From UBA11090 sp035560555 (GTDB lineage: Bacteria; Spirochaetota; Spirochaetia; Treponematales; Rectinemataceae), in contig DATMZF010000035.1 in the NCBI GenBank assembly GCA_035560555.1, forward strand, positions 1 to 64,000: a stretch of 64,000 nucleotides of DNA, written 5' to 3'. This document shows, piece by piece, positions 25,534 to 33,585 of the stretch. The notes under the pieces were generated by a model. The model had not been told where the DNA came from, did not search any database, and worked only from the letters and a program-made list of their open reading frames with translations. The stretch's first letter is position 1; each line of letters opens with the position of its first letter. Both the position numbers and the translations under genes were made by a program.

Positions 25534-26012
25534 TACAGATATTCAGGACGCTTCTCGTGGCGATAAACGGTTCGGAAGCCTCCATCGACGCGCTCAAATA
25601 CGCGCTCGCCATGAAGAAGCAGTTCGGTTCGAAGGTCATCGCCTGTTATGTCGTCGATACGGCCACCATACGCCAGCTCGCCCTCTCCCGGATATTCGTG
25701 CCCGACGAGAGCGAGGAATACGAGCGGAGCCTTGAGAGTTCCGGCCGCCGCTATCTCAATTTCTGCGTGGAAATCGCCGCGAAAAAGCGCCTGACCGTGG
25801 AGACGCTCCTAGGAAAGGGCTCGGTGCCGGGCGAAATCATCAGGGCTTCGATAGAGAATAGCGCCGATTGCATCGTCATAGGCGGTCAGCCCTCAGAAAT
25901 GCAGTCGAGGGACGCCGTGGCCGACGCGAACCGGGAAATTCTGCGGAACGCTCGCTGCCCGGTCATATTCATCAAACCGGGTACGGGCGAAGAACTCTAC
26001 AGGGCCATGTAA
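25530..26012 (+). CDS. Universal stress protein (UspA family)
   Basis: 160 residues with the UspA alpha/beta layout: N-terminal strand TLLVAINGSEAS, a central DCIVIGGQ strand and a C-terminal NARCPVIFIKP strand. The ATP-binding version of the family has a G-x2-G-x9-G-S/T motif. Here the region reads GGQPSEMQSRD, so nucleotide binding is doubtful. Its ATG overlaps the atpD stop, so it is coupled to the ATPase operon. Stress-linked control of ATPase is a possible reason, but that is speculation. Confidence 0.82.
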   Translation: MIQIFRTLLVAINGSEASIDALKYALAMKKQFGSKVIACYVVDTATIRQLALSRIFVPDESEEYERSLESSGRRYLNFCVEIAAKKRLTVETLLGKGSVPGEIIRASIENSADCIVIGGQPSEMQSRDAVADANREILRNARCPVIFIKPGTGEELYRAM

Positions 26013-26061
26013 CCGGATTGTTACGATTCTTGTTCGACGCTATAGTGGCCGCGAGGGAAAA

Positions 26062-26469
26062 ATGCGTATAGCAGTTGTCGCCGTGAGCGATAAAAAATCA
26101 GAGAAACTTCAGAAGCTGGCGCGCGCTGTATCGCGTGAATTCAGCCTGATGGGCCATGTCTCCGACTTTCTCGAAGCGGTGGATTTTCGTCTATCCACGT
26201 ACGACTTCCTGGTCATCTGTTCCGAACCCAGCGGCCTCGGAAGCGGCATCGGCAAGAAACTGGGCGAGCAGCTTTCGAACGGCGGGAATCTCGTGGGCAA
26301 GCGGTCCATGTCCCTCCTCCTCAAATCGGGTCTCCTTCCCCAAAAAGCCCTCGCGATCATGATGAAGACCCTTGAGAAGGAAGGCATGATCGTCACGATG
26401 GGCGAAGTTGTCGCGAACGATGGCGAATCGATCGCGGCGGCGCGGGAAGCGCCGCTCATCCGGGGCTAG
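26062..26469 (+). CDS. Hypothetical protein, flavodoxin-like fold possible
   Basis: 135 residues with a GAGGG site before the ATG. The sequence alternates strands and helices (RIAVVAVSDKKSE, YDFLVICSEPSG, GMIVTMGEVVAN). This suits a flavodoxin or response-regulator-type alpha/beta fold, but the FMN-binding loop (T/S-rich P-loop after strand 1) is replaced by SDKKSEK. Function is unknown. The J-domain gene begins five bases after its stop. Confidence 0.65.
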   Translation: MRIAVVAVSDKKSEKLQKLARAVSREFSLMGHVSDFLEAVDFRLSTYDFLVICSEPSGLGSGIGKKLGEQLSNGGNLVGKRSMSLLLKSGLLPQKALAIMMKTLEKEGMIVTMGEVVANDGESIAAAREAPLIRG

Positions 26470-26473
26470 ATAC

Positions 26474-27352
26474 GTGGAAAATTACTACGATGTGCTCGGC
26501 ATCCCTCCCGACTCCGATCAAAGCGCCATAAAGAGCGCGTTCCGGAAAAAGGCGAAGAAATACCACCCCGACATGAGCGCCTCAGAAATGCCCTCGAGCG
26601 GCGTAGAGGCGCAGGGAAGGACCAATTACGGCAAGACGGCCAAGGGCTCGGTGGCTTCCGTGCGCGAATCGGCGATGCGCCTCATCCTCGAGGCCTACAG
26701 GATCCTTTCCGACGGCGAAAAGCGCAGGGCTTACGATCGCAGCCTGAGGCGGCAGAAGCTCGAACAGGGAGGCTTCAATTACAGGGCTTTCCTGAAAGCG
26801 CGCACCCACGACCCGGAGAGTCAGGCCAAGCTCATCGTCTATGATCTTTTGCACAACTTCGACGACGAGGCCCTGGAGACCTACGAGCGCTCTAAATCCT
26901 TCGGCGATTTCAGGCTCGAGCGCTGGCTGGACAGGGGCGACGCCATGGACGCGGAGTATTGCCTGGCCGAGGAATACGAAAAGCGCGGGCGGCTTCTTAA
27001 GGCTTACGCCATCTATAAAAGGCTCATCGCCATGGAGCACGAGAGGGCGTGGTTCCGTTACTATTACGATGTCGTCGCCCTGAAGTTCAGGACGCTCGTG
27101 CTTCAGAAAATGCCCGGACGGATAGACGAGGACGACTATCTCGACAGACTGGAAGAGTCCATCGCGCTCGAAGTGGGTACCAGGGATTCGGCGCAGTTTC
27201 TGCGCAAGAAAGCCGAGGTCCATCTGCGCCGCAAGGAATGGGAGGAAGCGCAGGAGGCGCTCGAGAGGGCCGCGCTTCTCGTGCCCCGGCTGCCTGGGCT
27301 GAACGCCGTCCGCAGACGCCTCGCCGAAGCCGACGCCGATGCGCCCGCATGA
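26474..27352 (+). CDS. J-domain protein with TPR-like C-terminal region
   Basis: 292 residues from a GTG start five bases after the upstream stop. Residues 1-80 are a DnaJ J-domain: VENYYDVLGIPPDS at the very start, the DnaK-contacting HPD inside KKYHPD, and AYRILSDGEKRRAYDRS at the end. An insertion of ~25 residues lies between HPD and the last helix. The rest lacks the G/F and zinc-finger regions of DnaJ and is helical with TPR-like pairs, so it is a specialised co-chaperone. The frame is open further upstream, but family similarity begins at this GTG. The extended version would overlap the preceding gene. Confidence 0.82.
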   Translation: MENYYDVLGIPPDSDQSAIKSAFRKKAKKYHPDMSASEMPSSGVEAQGRTNYGKTAKGSVASVRESAMRLILEAYRILSDGEKRRAYDRSLRRQKLEQGGFNYRAFLKARTHDPESQAKLIVYDLLHNFDDEALETYERSKSFGDFRLERWLDRGDAMDAEYCLAEEYEKRGRLLKAYAIYKRLIAMEHERAWFRYYYDVVALKFRTLVLQKMPGRIDEDDYLDRLEESIALEVGTRDSAQFLRKKAEVHLRRKEWEEAQEALERAALLVPRLPGLNAVRRRLAEADADAPA

Positions 27353-27426
27353 GCGGATTTTCGGACCCAGTGGCGCCGCTCGGGCCTTGAAACGCCTTTC
27401 TTCTATTGAAATACCCTGGATTTTGG

Positions 27427-27456
27427 TTTACCTTCTCCAATCGGGTTTGTTATAAA
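27427..27456 (+). promoter_or_regulatory. Promoter of the parvulin-type foldase
   Basis: TTTACC at 27427-27432, 18 bases, TATAAA at 27451-27456, leaving a leader of about 49 bases before the ATG at 27512. Confidence 0.5.
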
Positions 27457-27511
27457 TGATGTGTGGGTTCTGCCTTTTAGGCCATGTATAAAGCAAGAGC
27501 GAGTGTTAACA

Positions 27512-28540
27512 ATGAGAAAGATTTTACCTGCTTTGTTCGCCTTCGTCTGTCTGGCGGCTCTCGGCGCCCAGACCTCCATCGATAAACCTGCCGCCACTAT
27601 CAAGCTGGTGAAGCAGGAAGTGATTTCCGTCCGCCAGATCAAGGCCGATGTGCAGCGCCTCGAAAAGGCCGCAAGCATAACGTTCACGGCCGAGCAGATC
27701 AAGCAGGTTCTCGACGCGAGAATCAACAGCCTCCTCTTCGTGCAGTTTTGCGAGAGGGAGAAGATTTCCGTGAGCGACGCCGACATAAACAACGCCCTCG
27801 CGCAGATGAAATCCAGCCTCGGCGCCAAGGCGACCGACGCGGATCTCGAGACCCAGCTGCGGGCGAGCGGCGTTTTCGTCGAGCCCAAAGTCTATATCCG
27901 CCAGCGCCTTCTCTTCGAGACCTACGTGCAGACCAAGCGCGCCGATGAGCTGAAAGCCGTTCTCGTGGCTCCCAGCGCCGACGAGATTCTCAAGGCCTAC
28001 GATCTCGCGAAGGCCTCCCTCGTCCGTCCCGACACCATGAGGGTGAGCGTTCTCTATGTCGACACGAGGCTCAAGAGCGATGCCGACGCCAAGAAGGCCA
28101 AGGATGCCCTCCAAGCGGCCGCTTCGGCGCTCAAGATCAATCCCACGAAATTCGACGAATACATGCTGCGGGCGGGCGACGCCATAGGCTACAAGTCCAT
28201 ACCCTCCCTTTACATCGAAAAGACCGCCCAGAACAAGAACCTTTTCGGCGCCGATCTCTTCGATGTCGTTTTCAAGCTCAAGGCCGGCGACATCTCCGGC
28301 ATGATCGAAAGCCCCACCGGATTCAGGGTGGTGAGGGCGAATGAGTTCCTGCCGCAAAAGCAGCTGGGGTTGGCCGACTCCGTCCCCGGCAACCAGAACA
28401 TGACGATCCAACAGTTCATCGCCTATCAGGTCGCTTCGGCGAAGGAAGCTCAGTTCATGGACAAGCTGGAAGCCGACCTCATCACGAAGCTCAGGGGTGA
28501 GGCGTCCATAAAGACCTTTGATGAAAATCTGAAATGGTAA
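27512..28540 (+). CDS. SurA/PrsA-like periplasmic peptidyl-prolyl isomerase
   Basis: 342 residues from the ATG at 27512, which gives a Sec signal peptide (MRKILPALFAF..., cleavage after LGA). An N-terminal SurA-type helical chaperone region (about 30-150: IKQVLDARINSLLF, ISVSDADINNALAQMK) is followed by a parvulin domain. The latter is recognised by FDVVFKLKAGDISGMIESPTGFRVVR near the end. It is likely to assist folding of exported or outer-membrane proteins. An in-frame start 17 codons earlier would destroy the signal peptide. It is followed by nusB after 13 bases. Confidence 0.85.
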   Translation: MRKILPALFAFVCLAALGAQTSIDKPAATIKLVKQEVISVRQIKADVQRLEKAASITFTAEQIKQVLDARINSLLFVQFCEREKISVSDADINNALAQMKSSLGAKATDADLETQLRASGVFVEPKVYIRQRLLFETYVQTKRADELKAVLVAPSADEILKAYDLAKASLVRPDTMRVSVLYVDTRLKSDADAKKAKDALQAAASALKINPTKFDEYMLRAGDAIGYKSIPSLYIEKTAQNKNLFGADLFDVVFKLKAGDISGMIESPTGFRVVRANEFLPQKQLGLADSVPGNQNMTIQQFIAYQVASAKEAQFMDKLEADLITKLRGEASIKTFDENLKW

Positions 28541-28553
28541 AAAAGGGGAGCTG

Positions 28554-29009
28554 ATGGCTTCACGCAGAAAGGCAAGAATTCTCGCTTTCCAGGCGCTGTA
28601 CGCCTGGGAGGCTTCGCGTTCATCGCTCGACGATCTTCTCTCCTTCGCCTGGCTCGAGGCTGCGAAAGTCGAGGAACTCGAAGAGGATACGCTCACCTTC
28701 ACGAGGTTGATCATCGCGGGCACCCTCGAAAACGTTGAAGGCATCGACGCGAGGATCAGGAAGCACCTGTCCCATTGGCCCTTCGAAAGACTGAAAAAAG
28801 TCGATTTGGCCATCCTGAGGATGGGGACCTACTGCCTCCTCTTCCAGCCCGATATCCCCGCGCAGATCACGATCGACGAAGCGATCGAAATCGCCAAGGA
28901 ATATGGCTCCGAGGATTCCTATAAATTTATCAACGGCGTTCTGGACGGAATCCACAAGGATTACGAGCAGGAAAATTCGGGAGTGAAAAGTCCAGACGCG
29001 AAGCGCTGA
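28554..29009 (+). CDS. nusB: Transcription antitermination factor NusB
   Basis: 151 residues, all helical. It has the N-terminal arginine-rich ASRRKARILAFQALYAWE (boxA RNA contact) and the C-terminal block ITIDEAIEIAKEYGSEDSYKFINGVLDGI, which is diagnostic. It binds NusE (S10) and boxA RNA during rRNA transcription. AAAAGGGGAG precedes the ATG. It is followed by map within nine bases. Confidence 0.95.
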   Translation: MASRRKARILAFQALYAWEASRSSLDDLLSFAWLEAAKVEELEEDTLTFTRLIIAGTLENVEGIDARIRKHLSHWPFERLKKVDLAILRMGTYCLLFQPDIPAQITIDEAIEIAKEYGSEDSYKFINGVLDGIHKDYEQENSGVKSPDAKR

Positions 29010-29018
29010 GGCAGGCAG

Positions 29019-29771
29019 ATGATACGACTCAAGAACAAGGAACAGATTGACGGCATACGCAAATCCTGCGCCCTCCTCTCCGAATTTCTCGAACGGCTTC
29101 GCCCCATGGTGCAGCCTGGGGTGAGTCTTCTCGAACTCGACAAGTTCGCCTACGATTACACGATAAAGCGCGGAGGCAAGCCGGCCTTCCTCGACTACGA
29201 GGGGTATCCGGCCTCCATCTGTCTTTCCGTGAACGAAACTGTCATCCATGGCATCCCAAGCAAACGCCGCCTCGTGGAGGGCGACATCATAGGCGCCGAC
29301 TACGGCATCGAGCTGGACGGCTATTTTTCCGATTCCGCGGTCACCTGGGCCGTCGGTAAGGTCGGCTCCGAGGCCGACCAGCTCATGAGGGTGACGAGGG
29401 AATGTCTCGACAAGGCCATCGAGGCCGTCGTGCCCGGCGCTCGCGTCCACGATATCGCGAGGGCGGTGTTCAGCCACGCCACGCGCTACGGCTACGGCGT
29501 CGTGCGCCAGTACTGCGGCCATGGCGTCGGCCTCGAAATGCACGAGGATCCGCAGATCCCCAACTATATCTCCAGCGGACCCAACCCCAGACTGCTCCCC
29601 GGCATGGTCATAGCCATCGAACCGATGATAAACGCTGGCAAGGGCGACGTGAAGGAACTGGCCGACGACTGGACGGTGGTGACGCTCGATGGGTCCTTGT
29701 CGGCGCATTACGAGCATACCGTCCTTGTCACCGAGTCCGGTCATGAGGTACTCACTTCCTGGACATTCTAG
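29019..29771 (+). CDS. map: Methionine aminopeptidase, type I
   Basis: Removes the initiator methionine from new proteins. 250 residues. The dinuclear metal ligands are visible: the two aspartates of GADYGIELDGYFSDSA, the histidine of CGHGVGLEMHEDP, Glu in AIEPMIN and Glu in HYEHTVLV. The substrate-binding His is in ETVIHGIP. All key residues are intact. Confidence 0.96.
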   Translation: MIRLKNKEQIDGIRKSCALLSEFLERLRPMVQPGVSLLELDKFAYDYTIKRGGKPAFLDYEGYPASICLSVNETVIHGIPSKRRLVEGDIIGADYGIELDGYFSDSAVTWAVGKVGSEADQLMRVTRECLDKAIEAVVPGARVHDIARAVFSHATRYGYGVVRQYCGHGVGLEMHEDPQIPNYISSGPNPRLLPGMVIAIEPMINAGKGDVKELADDWTVVTLDGSLSAHYEHTVLVTESGHEVLTSWTF

Positions 29772-29811
29772 AGAGCGTTGATTGTCATATAGCCTGATGC
29801 CTCCGCCTATT

Positions 29812-29840
29812 TGGCTGCTGTAACGAAAATCAGTATTTTA
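29812..29840 (+). promoter_or_regulatory. Promoter of the HtrA protease
   Basis: TTGGCT at 29812-29817, 17 bases, TATTTT at 29835-29840, in a visibly AT-rich spacer. The leader of about 41 bases carries the CAGGAGA ribosome site. Confidence 0.45.
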
Positions 29841-29887
29841 TATTTTAGTTAATGTCTCGCTAAGAAACGCATCTCAGGAGAAGTATT

Positions 29888-31423
29888 ATGGCATTGCAGA
29901 AAAAGCTCTATTCGAAGAAGTTTTTCATAGCCAACCTCATCGTCTTGGGCGTGGTGATCGGCTTCGTGTTCGCCTTTGTGGGCGGAAGATCCCTCGGAGG
30001 CGTATCGCAGCGATCGGTATCCCTGCCCGTCGTCGAAGCGGAGACCCCGAGCGTCCAGGTGACGCCGGAAATAGGAGCGGCGCTCTCCCAGGCCGAGGCC
30101 GTCCAGACCGCCTTCCGTTATGTCGCCACCACCGTTCTTCCTTCGGTGGTGGAGCTGGATGTCGTGGACAAGGTGACGGATGCCCCGAAAACCCAGCCGA
30201 GCATCCCTTTCGAGTTTTTCTTTGGCCCTCAGGAAACGACCCCCGACCAGAAAACGCCGAAATTTGGCCAGGAAGGCCTCGGTTCCGGCCTCATCGTCAG
30301 GAAAACCGGCAAGACCGTCTACATCCTCACGAACAACCATGTGGCAGGCAACGCGGAAAAGATCACTATCATCATGAGCGATGGCAGGGATTTCCCTGGC
30401 ACGCTCGTGGGAGCCGACGAGCGCAAGGATATCGCCCTGGTGAAGTTCGAGACGAGCGATCCTGACATCGTGGTGGCCAAGCTGGGCGATTCCTCGAAAA
30501 TACAGGTAGGCGACTGGGCAATCGCCCTGGGCAGCCCTCTCGGCCTCGTGTCTTCCGTGACGGCGGGCATCGTGAGCGCGGTGGGCAGAAACGGCGGCCC
30601 CGACGGCAACATCAACGACTTTATCCAGACCGACGCGGCCATAAACCAGGGCAACTCCGGCGGGGCCCTCGTCAACATCAGGGGAGAAGTAGTGGGCATC
30701 AACACGTGGATAGCCACGCAGACCGGCGGTTCCGTGGGCCTGGGCTTCGCCATCCCCATCAACAACCTCAAGGGCGCCATCGACGATTTCATCCAGCACA
30801 AGACCGTCCGTTATGGCTGGCTCGGCGTGAGTCTCCTCGGCATCAGCGGCGACAAAGCCACGGCCAAAGAGCTCGGCATAGAGGACAAGAAGGGCGCCTT
30901 CGTCGCCCACGTCTTCAAGAACGGCCCCGCCTACAACGGAGGCATCCTCCCGGGAGACTTCATAACGGGCATCGATGGCGCGGAAGTGAAGTCCCAGGAC
31001 GAGCTCGTCCGCAAGATAGGCGACATCCCCGCCGGATCCTCGGCGGTCATCGACCTCATCCGCGCGGGCAAGAAAATGAGCCTCAAGGTCAAGATCGATC
31101 TGCGCGACAAGACGGTCGCCAGCAACAACAAGGACCTCTATCCCGGCCTCTCGGTGATCTCCCTCCAGTCGGAGTCCATCGACCAGACCAAGGTGCCGGA
31201 AAGCGCCAAGGGCGGCATCGCCGTCACCGACGTCGTGGCGAAGAGCCCGGCCTCCGTGATGGGTCTCAAAGCGGGCGACATCATCATCAAGGTGAACGAG
31301 AAGAAGGTGGAAGGACTCATCTGGTTCTACCAGCAGATCAACGACCCGAGCGCCAAAAAGCTGACCTTCACCGTGGTCCGCGACGAGCAGATTATCGATA
31401 CCCTTGCTTTAAATAAAAACTGA
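29888..31423 (+). CDS. HtrA/DegP-family serine protease with two PDZ domains
   Basis: 511 residues. An N-terminal membrane anchor or uncleaved signal (about 12-32) places the protease in the periplasm. The trypsin-like domain carries His151 (TNNHVAG), Asp181 (KDIALV) and Ser257 (GNSGG). Two PDZ domains follow at about residues 310-400 and 415-505 (GGILPGDFITGIDG and MGLKAGDIIIKVNE). It degrades or refolds damaged envelope proteins and is usually induced by envelope stress. AGGAGA lies upstream, and a perfect terminator hairpin follows. Confidence 0.95.
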   Translation: MALQKKLYSKKFFIANLIVLGVVIGFVFAFVGGRSLGGVSQRSVSLPVVEAETPSVQVTPEIGAALSQAEAVQTAFRYVATTVLPSVVELDVVDKVTDAPKTQPSIPFEFFFGPQETTPDQKTPKFGQEGLGSGLIVRKTGKTVYILTNNHVAGNAEKITIIMSDGRDFPGTLVGADERKDIALVKFETSDPDIVVAKLGDSSKIQVGDWAIALGSPLGLVSSVTAGIVSAVGRNGGPDGNINDFIQTDAAINQGNSGGALVNIRGEVVGINTWIATQTGGSVGLGFAIPINNLKGAIDDFIQHKTVRYGWLGVSLLGISGDKATAKELGIEDKKGAFVAHVFKNGPAYNGGILPGDFITGIDGAEVKSQDELVRKIGDIPAGSSAVIDLIRAGKKMSLKVKIDLRDKTVASNNKDLYPGLSVISLQSESIDQTKVPESAKGGIAVTDVVAKSPASVMGLKAGDIIIKVNEKKVEGLIWFYQQINDPSAKKLTFTVVRDEQIIDTLALNKN

Positions 31424-31450
31424 TAGTATTATCCCATCTTCGCGATGACT

Positions 31451-31486
31451 GCTTGAAGCCCTGATTTTTCAGGGCTTCAAGCTTTT
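31451..31486 (+). terminator. Rho-independent terminator after the HtrA gene
   Basis: GCTTGAAGCCCTGA, loop TTTT, TCAGGGCTTCAAGC, then TTTT: a perfect 14-bp stem 28 bases after the stop codon. Confidence 0.92.
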
Positions 31487-31539
31487 GTCCCCATGCGGTT
31501 CCCCTTGAGGAACGCGGATCTTTCTTCCAAGAGGCTCCG

Positions 31540-32145
31540 ATGCACAAAGAGTTCGTTCCCTACGATATGATCAGAGACAATGCCATAAAACTGGCCTACC
31601 GCATCTACAAGGATGGGTTCGTTCCCGATATCATCTATGTCTCGCTCAGGGGCGGCGCCTACATGGGGAACGTCATAAGCGAGTATTTCAAGTTCATCTC
31701 GAGCGACAGGAAACCGGTGTTCTACGCCGCCGTCGTCGCCCGTTCCTATACCGATGTGAGCACCCACGAGGCGATCAAGATCGATGGATGGACCTACAGC
31801 CCCGATTTTTTGAGGGGAGGGGACAAGGTGCTTCTCGTGGACGACGTCTACGATTCCGGAAGGACCATCAACTACTTGACCGAAGTGATCATGAAGAAGG
31901 GCCTGACCCGAGACCACATCAAGGTCGCCGTCCATGACTACAAGGTGCGCGAATACCTGCCCGACACCCAGCCCATACATCCCGACTACTGGTGCCGCAA
32001 GATCGAAGTGGCCACGCCCGAGGATGAAACCTGGATTCACTATATGAGCCACGAACTCGTCGGCCTATCGACCGCCGAAGCCCAGAAGTACTATATCGAC
32101 AAGGATCCCGAACTGGCGGAGGCCATGAAGCTCGTCACCGGCTGA
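31540..32145 (+). CDS. Phosphoribosyltransferase (hypoxanthine/xanthine/guanine type)
   Basis: 201 residues with a type I PRPP-binding motif, VLLVDDVYDSGRT at 97-109, and the N-terminal VSLRGGAYMGN loop. It should attach phosphoribosyl from PRPP to a purine base in salvage, but the base preference cannot be read from the sequence. The C-terminal ~50 residues contain the hood-type WCRKIE segment and a longer than usual tail. An AAGAGG site precedes the ATG. Confidence 0.82.
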   Translation: MHKEFVPYDMIRDNAIKLAYRIYKDGFVPDIIYVSLRGGAYMGNVISEYFKFISSDRKPVFYAAVVARSYTDVSTHEAIKIDGWTYSPDFLRGGDKVLLVDDVYDSGRTINYLTEVIMKKGLTRDHIKVAVHDYKVREYLPDTQPIHPDYWCRKIEVATPEDETWIHYMSHELVGLSTAEAQKYYIDKDPELAEAMKLVTG

Positions 32146-32171
32146 AAATTCAGGCAAGGGAAACGAGGAAT

Positions 32172-32206
32172 AACGAGGGCTGCCCGCGAAGCGGGCAGCC
32201 CTCGTT
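32172..32206. terminator. Bidirectional terminator hairpin between convergent genes
   Basis: AACGAGGGCTGCCCGC, loop GAA, GCGGGCAGCCCTCGTT: perfect 16-bp arms between the phosphoribosyltransferase gene (+) and glgC (-). T-runs are short on both sides, but stem strength and position support a shared terminator. Confidence 0.82.
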
Positions 32207-32228
32207 TAATGTGTGGGGAATCGGGTTT

Positions 32229-33503
32229 TCAGATCGCCGTACCGGCCGGCACGATCATGTTCTTGGGAATGACGATGACGCCGTCCACGATATAGTGCGT
32301 GGCGTATTCGCCCTCCGGCCGCGGCATGTCGTCGATGCCGATCCTGCAGTTGGGGCCTATCCTCGCGTTCTTGTCGATGATGGCGCGCCTCAGTATGCTT
32401 CCGCCGCCGATGCCGATGTTCGGGACGCCCTTGGCCGTGTTGGCCAGCTTGTCTTCCTCCGTCTCGTAGCGATCGGCGCCCATGCATATCACGCCGTCGA
32501 GGCTCGCGCCCGATTCGATGATGGTGCGAATTCCCACGATGGAGCGCGATATGGACGCGTTGGTGATTATGCAGCCATCGGTGGCGAGGGCTTGGTTGAG
32601 CGTGCAGTAGTTGAGCTTGGACGCGGGAAGGTTTCTGTTGTGCGTGTAGATGGGGTTGTCTTCATCGTAGAAATTGAATTTCGGGTTGATGTCGGTCAGC
32701 TGGATATTCGCGTCGTAAAAGCTCTTGATCGTTCCGATGTCTTCCCAGTAACCGTCGAAGAGGTAGGCGTTTATCCTTTCCTTGGCGAGGATGTCGGGGA
32801 TGACTTCCTTGCCGAAATCGTTGGAGTCGCCCGCCAGGGCCTCCTCCATGAGAGATGCGTCGAAAATGTAGATGCCCATGCTCGCTAGGTACTCGTTGGA
32901 CGGCGCGGCCGATTTCGGGCGAATCTCGGCTGGCAGCCTGTATTCGGTTATATCCTTCGAGGGCCCCGGCTTTTCCATGAAGGCTTCGATGAAGGACTCT
33001 TTCCCGGCCTTTATGATGCCGAGGGCGCCCGCCGTGTCCCTGTCCACCATGGTGCCCGCTATCGTGAGCCTGGCCTTCGAGGCGAGGTGCTTCCTGAACA
33101 TGTCCCCCAAATCCATCCTGTAGAGCTGGTCGCCCGACACGATGAGATAATGGGTGGGATTCTGCGGCCTGAAATGGATGAGATTCTTGCGCACCGCGTC
33201 GGCCGTACCCTCGTACCAGCCCGAATGCACGGGAGTCTGCTCGGCGGCGAGGATTTCCACGAATCCGCTCGAGAACGTATCGAAATTGTAGGATTTGGCG
33301 ATATGCAGATGGAGGCTCGCGGAGTTGAACTGGGTGAGGATGTAAATCTTCTTGAAACCGGCGTTGATGCAGTTCGATATGGGAATATCGACGATGCGGA
33401 ATTTGCCGCCGAATGGCACGGCGGGCTTGGACCTTTCCTTGGTCAATGGGAATAGTCTGGTACCCTTGCCGCCGCCAAGCACGATCGACAATACTTTCAG
33501 CAT
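32229..33503 (-). CDS. glgC: Glucose-1-phosphate adenylyltransferase
   Basis: Makes ADP-glucose for glycogen. 424 residues. The N-terminal nucleotide loop is LGGGKGTRLFPLT. The region around SGDQLYRMD and the sugar-phosphate block EKPG are in place. The C-terminal ~130 residues are a left-handed beta-helix (SIVGIRTIIESGASLDG). The start is the ATG at 33503 with AAGGGG just upstream. The frame runs 83 codons further but that part is unrelated and would overlap the divergent helicase gene. It shares an 82-base divergent control region with mrfA. Confidence 0.95.
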   Translation of the reverse strand: MLKVLSIVLGGGKGTRLFPLTKERSKPAVPFGGKFRIVDIPISNCINAGFKKIYILTQFNSASLHLHIAKSYNFDTFSSGFVEILAAEQTPVHSGWYEGTADAVRKNLIHFRPQNPTHYLIVSGDQLYRMDLGDMFRKHLASKARLTIAGTMVDRDTAGALGIIKAGKESFIEAFMEKPGPSKDITEYRLPAEIRPKSAAPSNEYLASMGIYIFDASLMEEALAGDSNDFGKEVIPDILAKERINAYLFDGYWEDIGTIKSFYDANIQLTDINPKFNFYDEDNPIYTHNRNLPASKLNYCTLNQALATDGCIITNASISRSIVGIRTIIESGASLDGVICMGADRYETEEDKLANTAKGVPNIGIGGGSILRRAIIDKNARIGPNCRIGIDDMPRPEGEYATHYIVDGVIVIPKNMIVPAGTAI

Positions 33504-33549
33504 GATGGCCCCTTTCTCGCGAGCGAGGCGAAAAATATATACACATCTG

Positions 33550-33578
33550 TTTACCCAAACGGCTCGCGCGTGTAAAGT
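33550..33578 (+). promoter_or_regulatory. Leaderless-type promoter of mrfA
   Basis: TTTACC at 33550-33555, 17 bases, TAAAGT at 33573-33578. The hexamer ends seven bases before the ATG at 33586 and no ribosome site is present. The region is nearly self-complementary at its ends (TGTTTA / TGTAAA), and the opposite strand can be read as TTTACA-17-TAAACA for glgC. Confidence 0.5.
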
Positions 33579-33585
33579 ATAGCTT

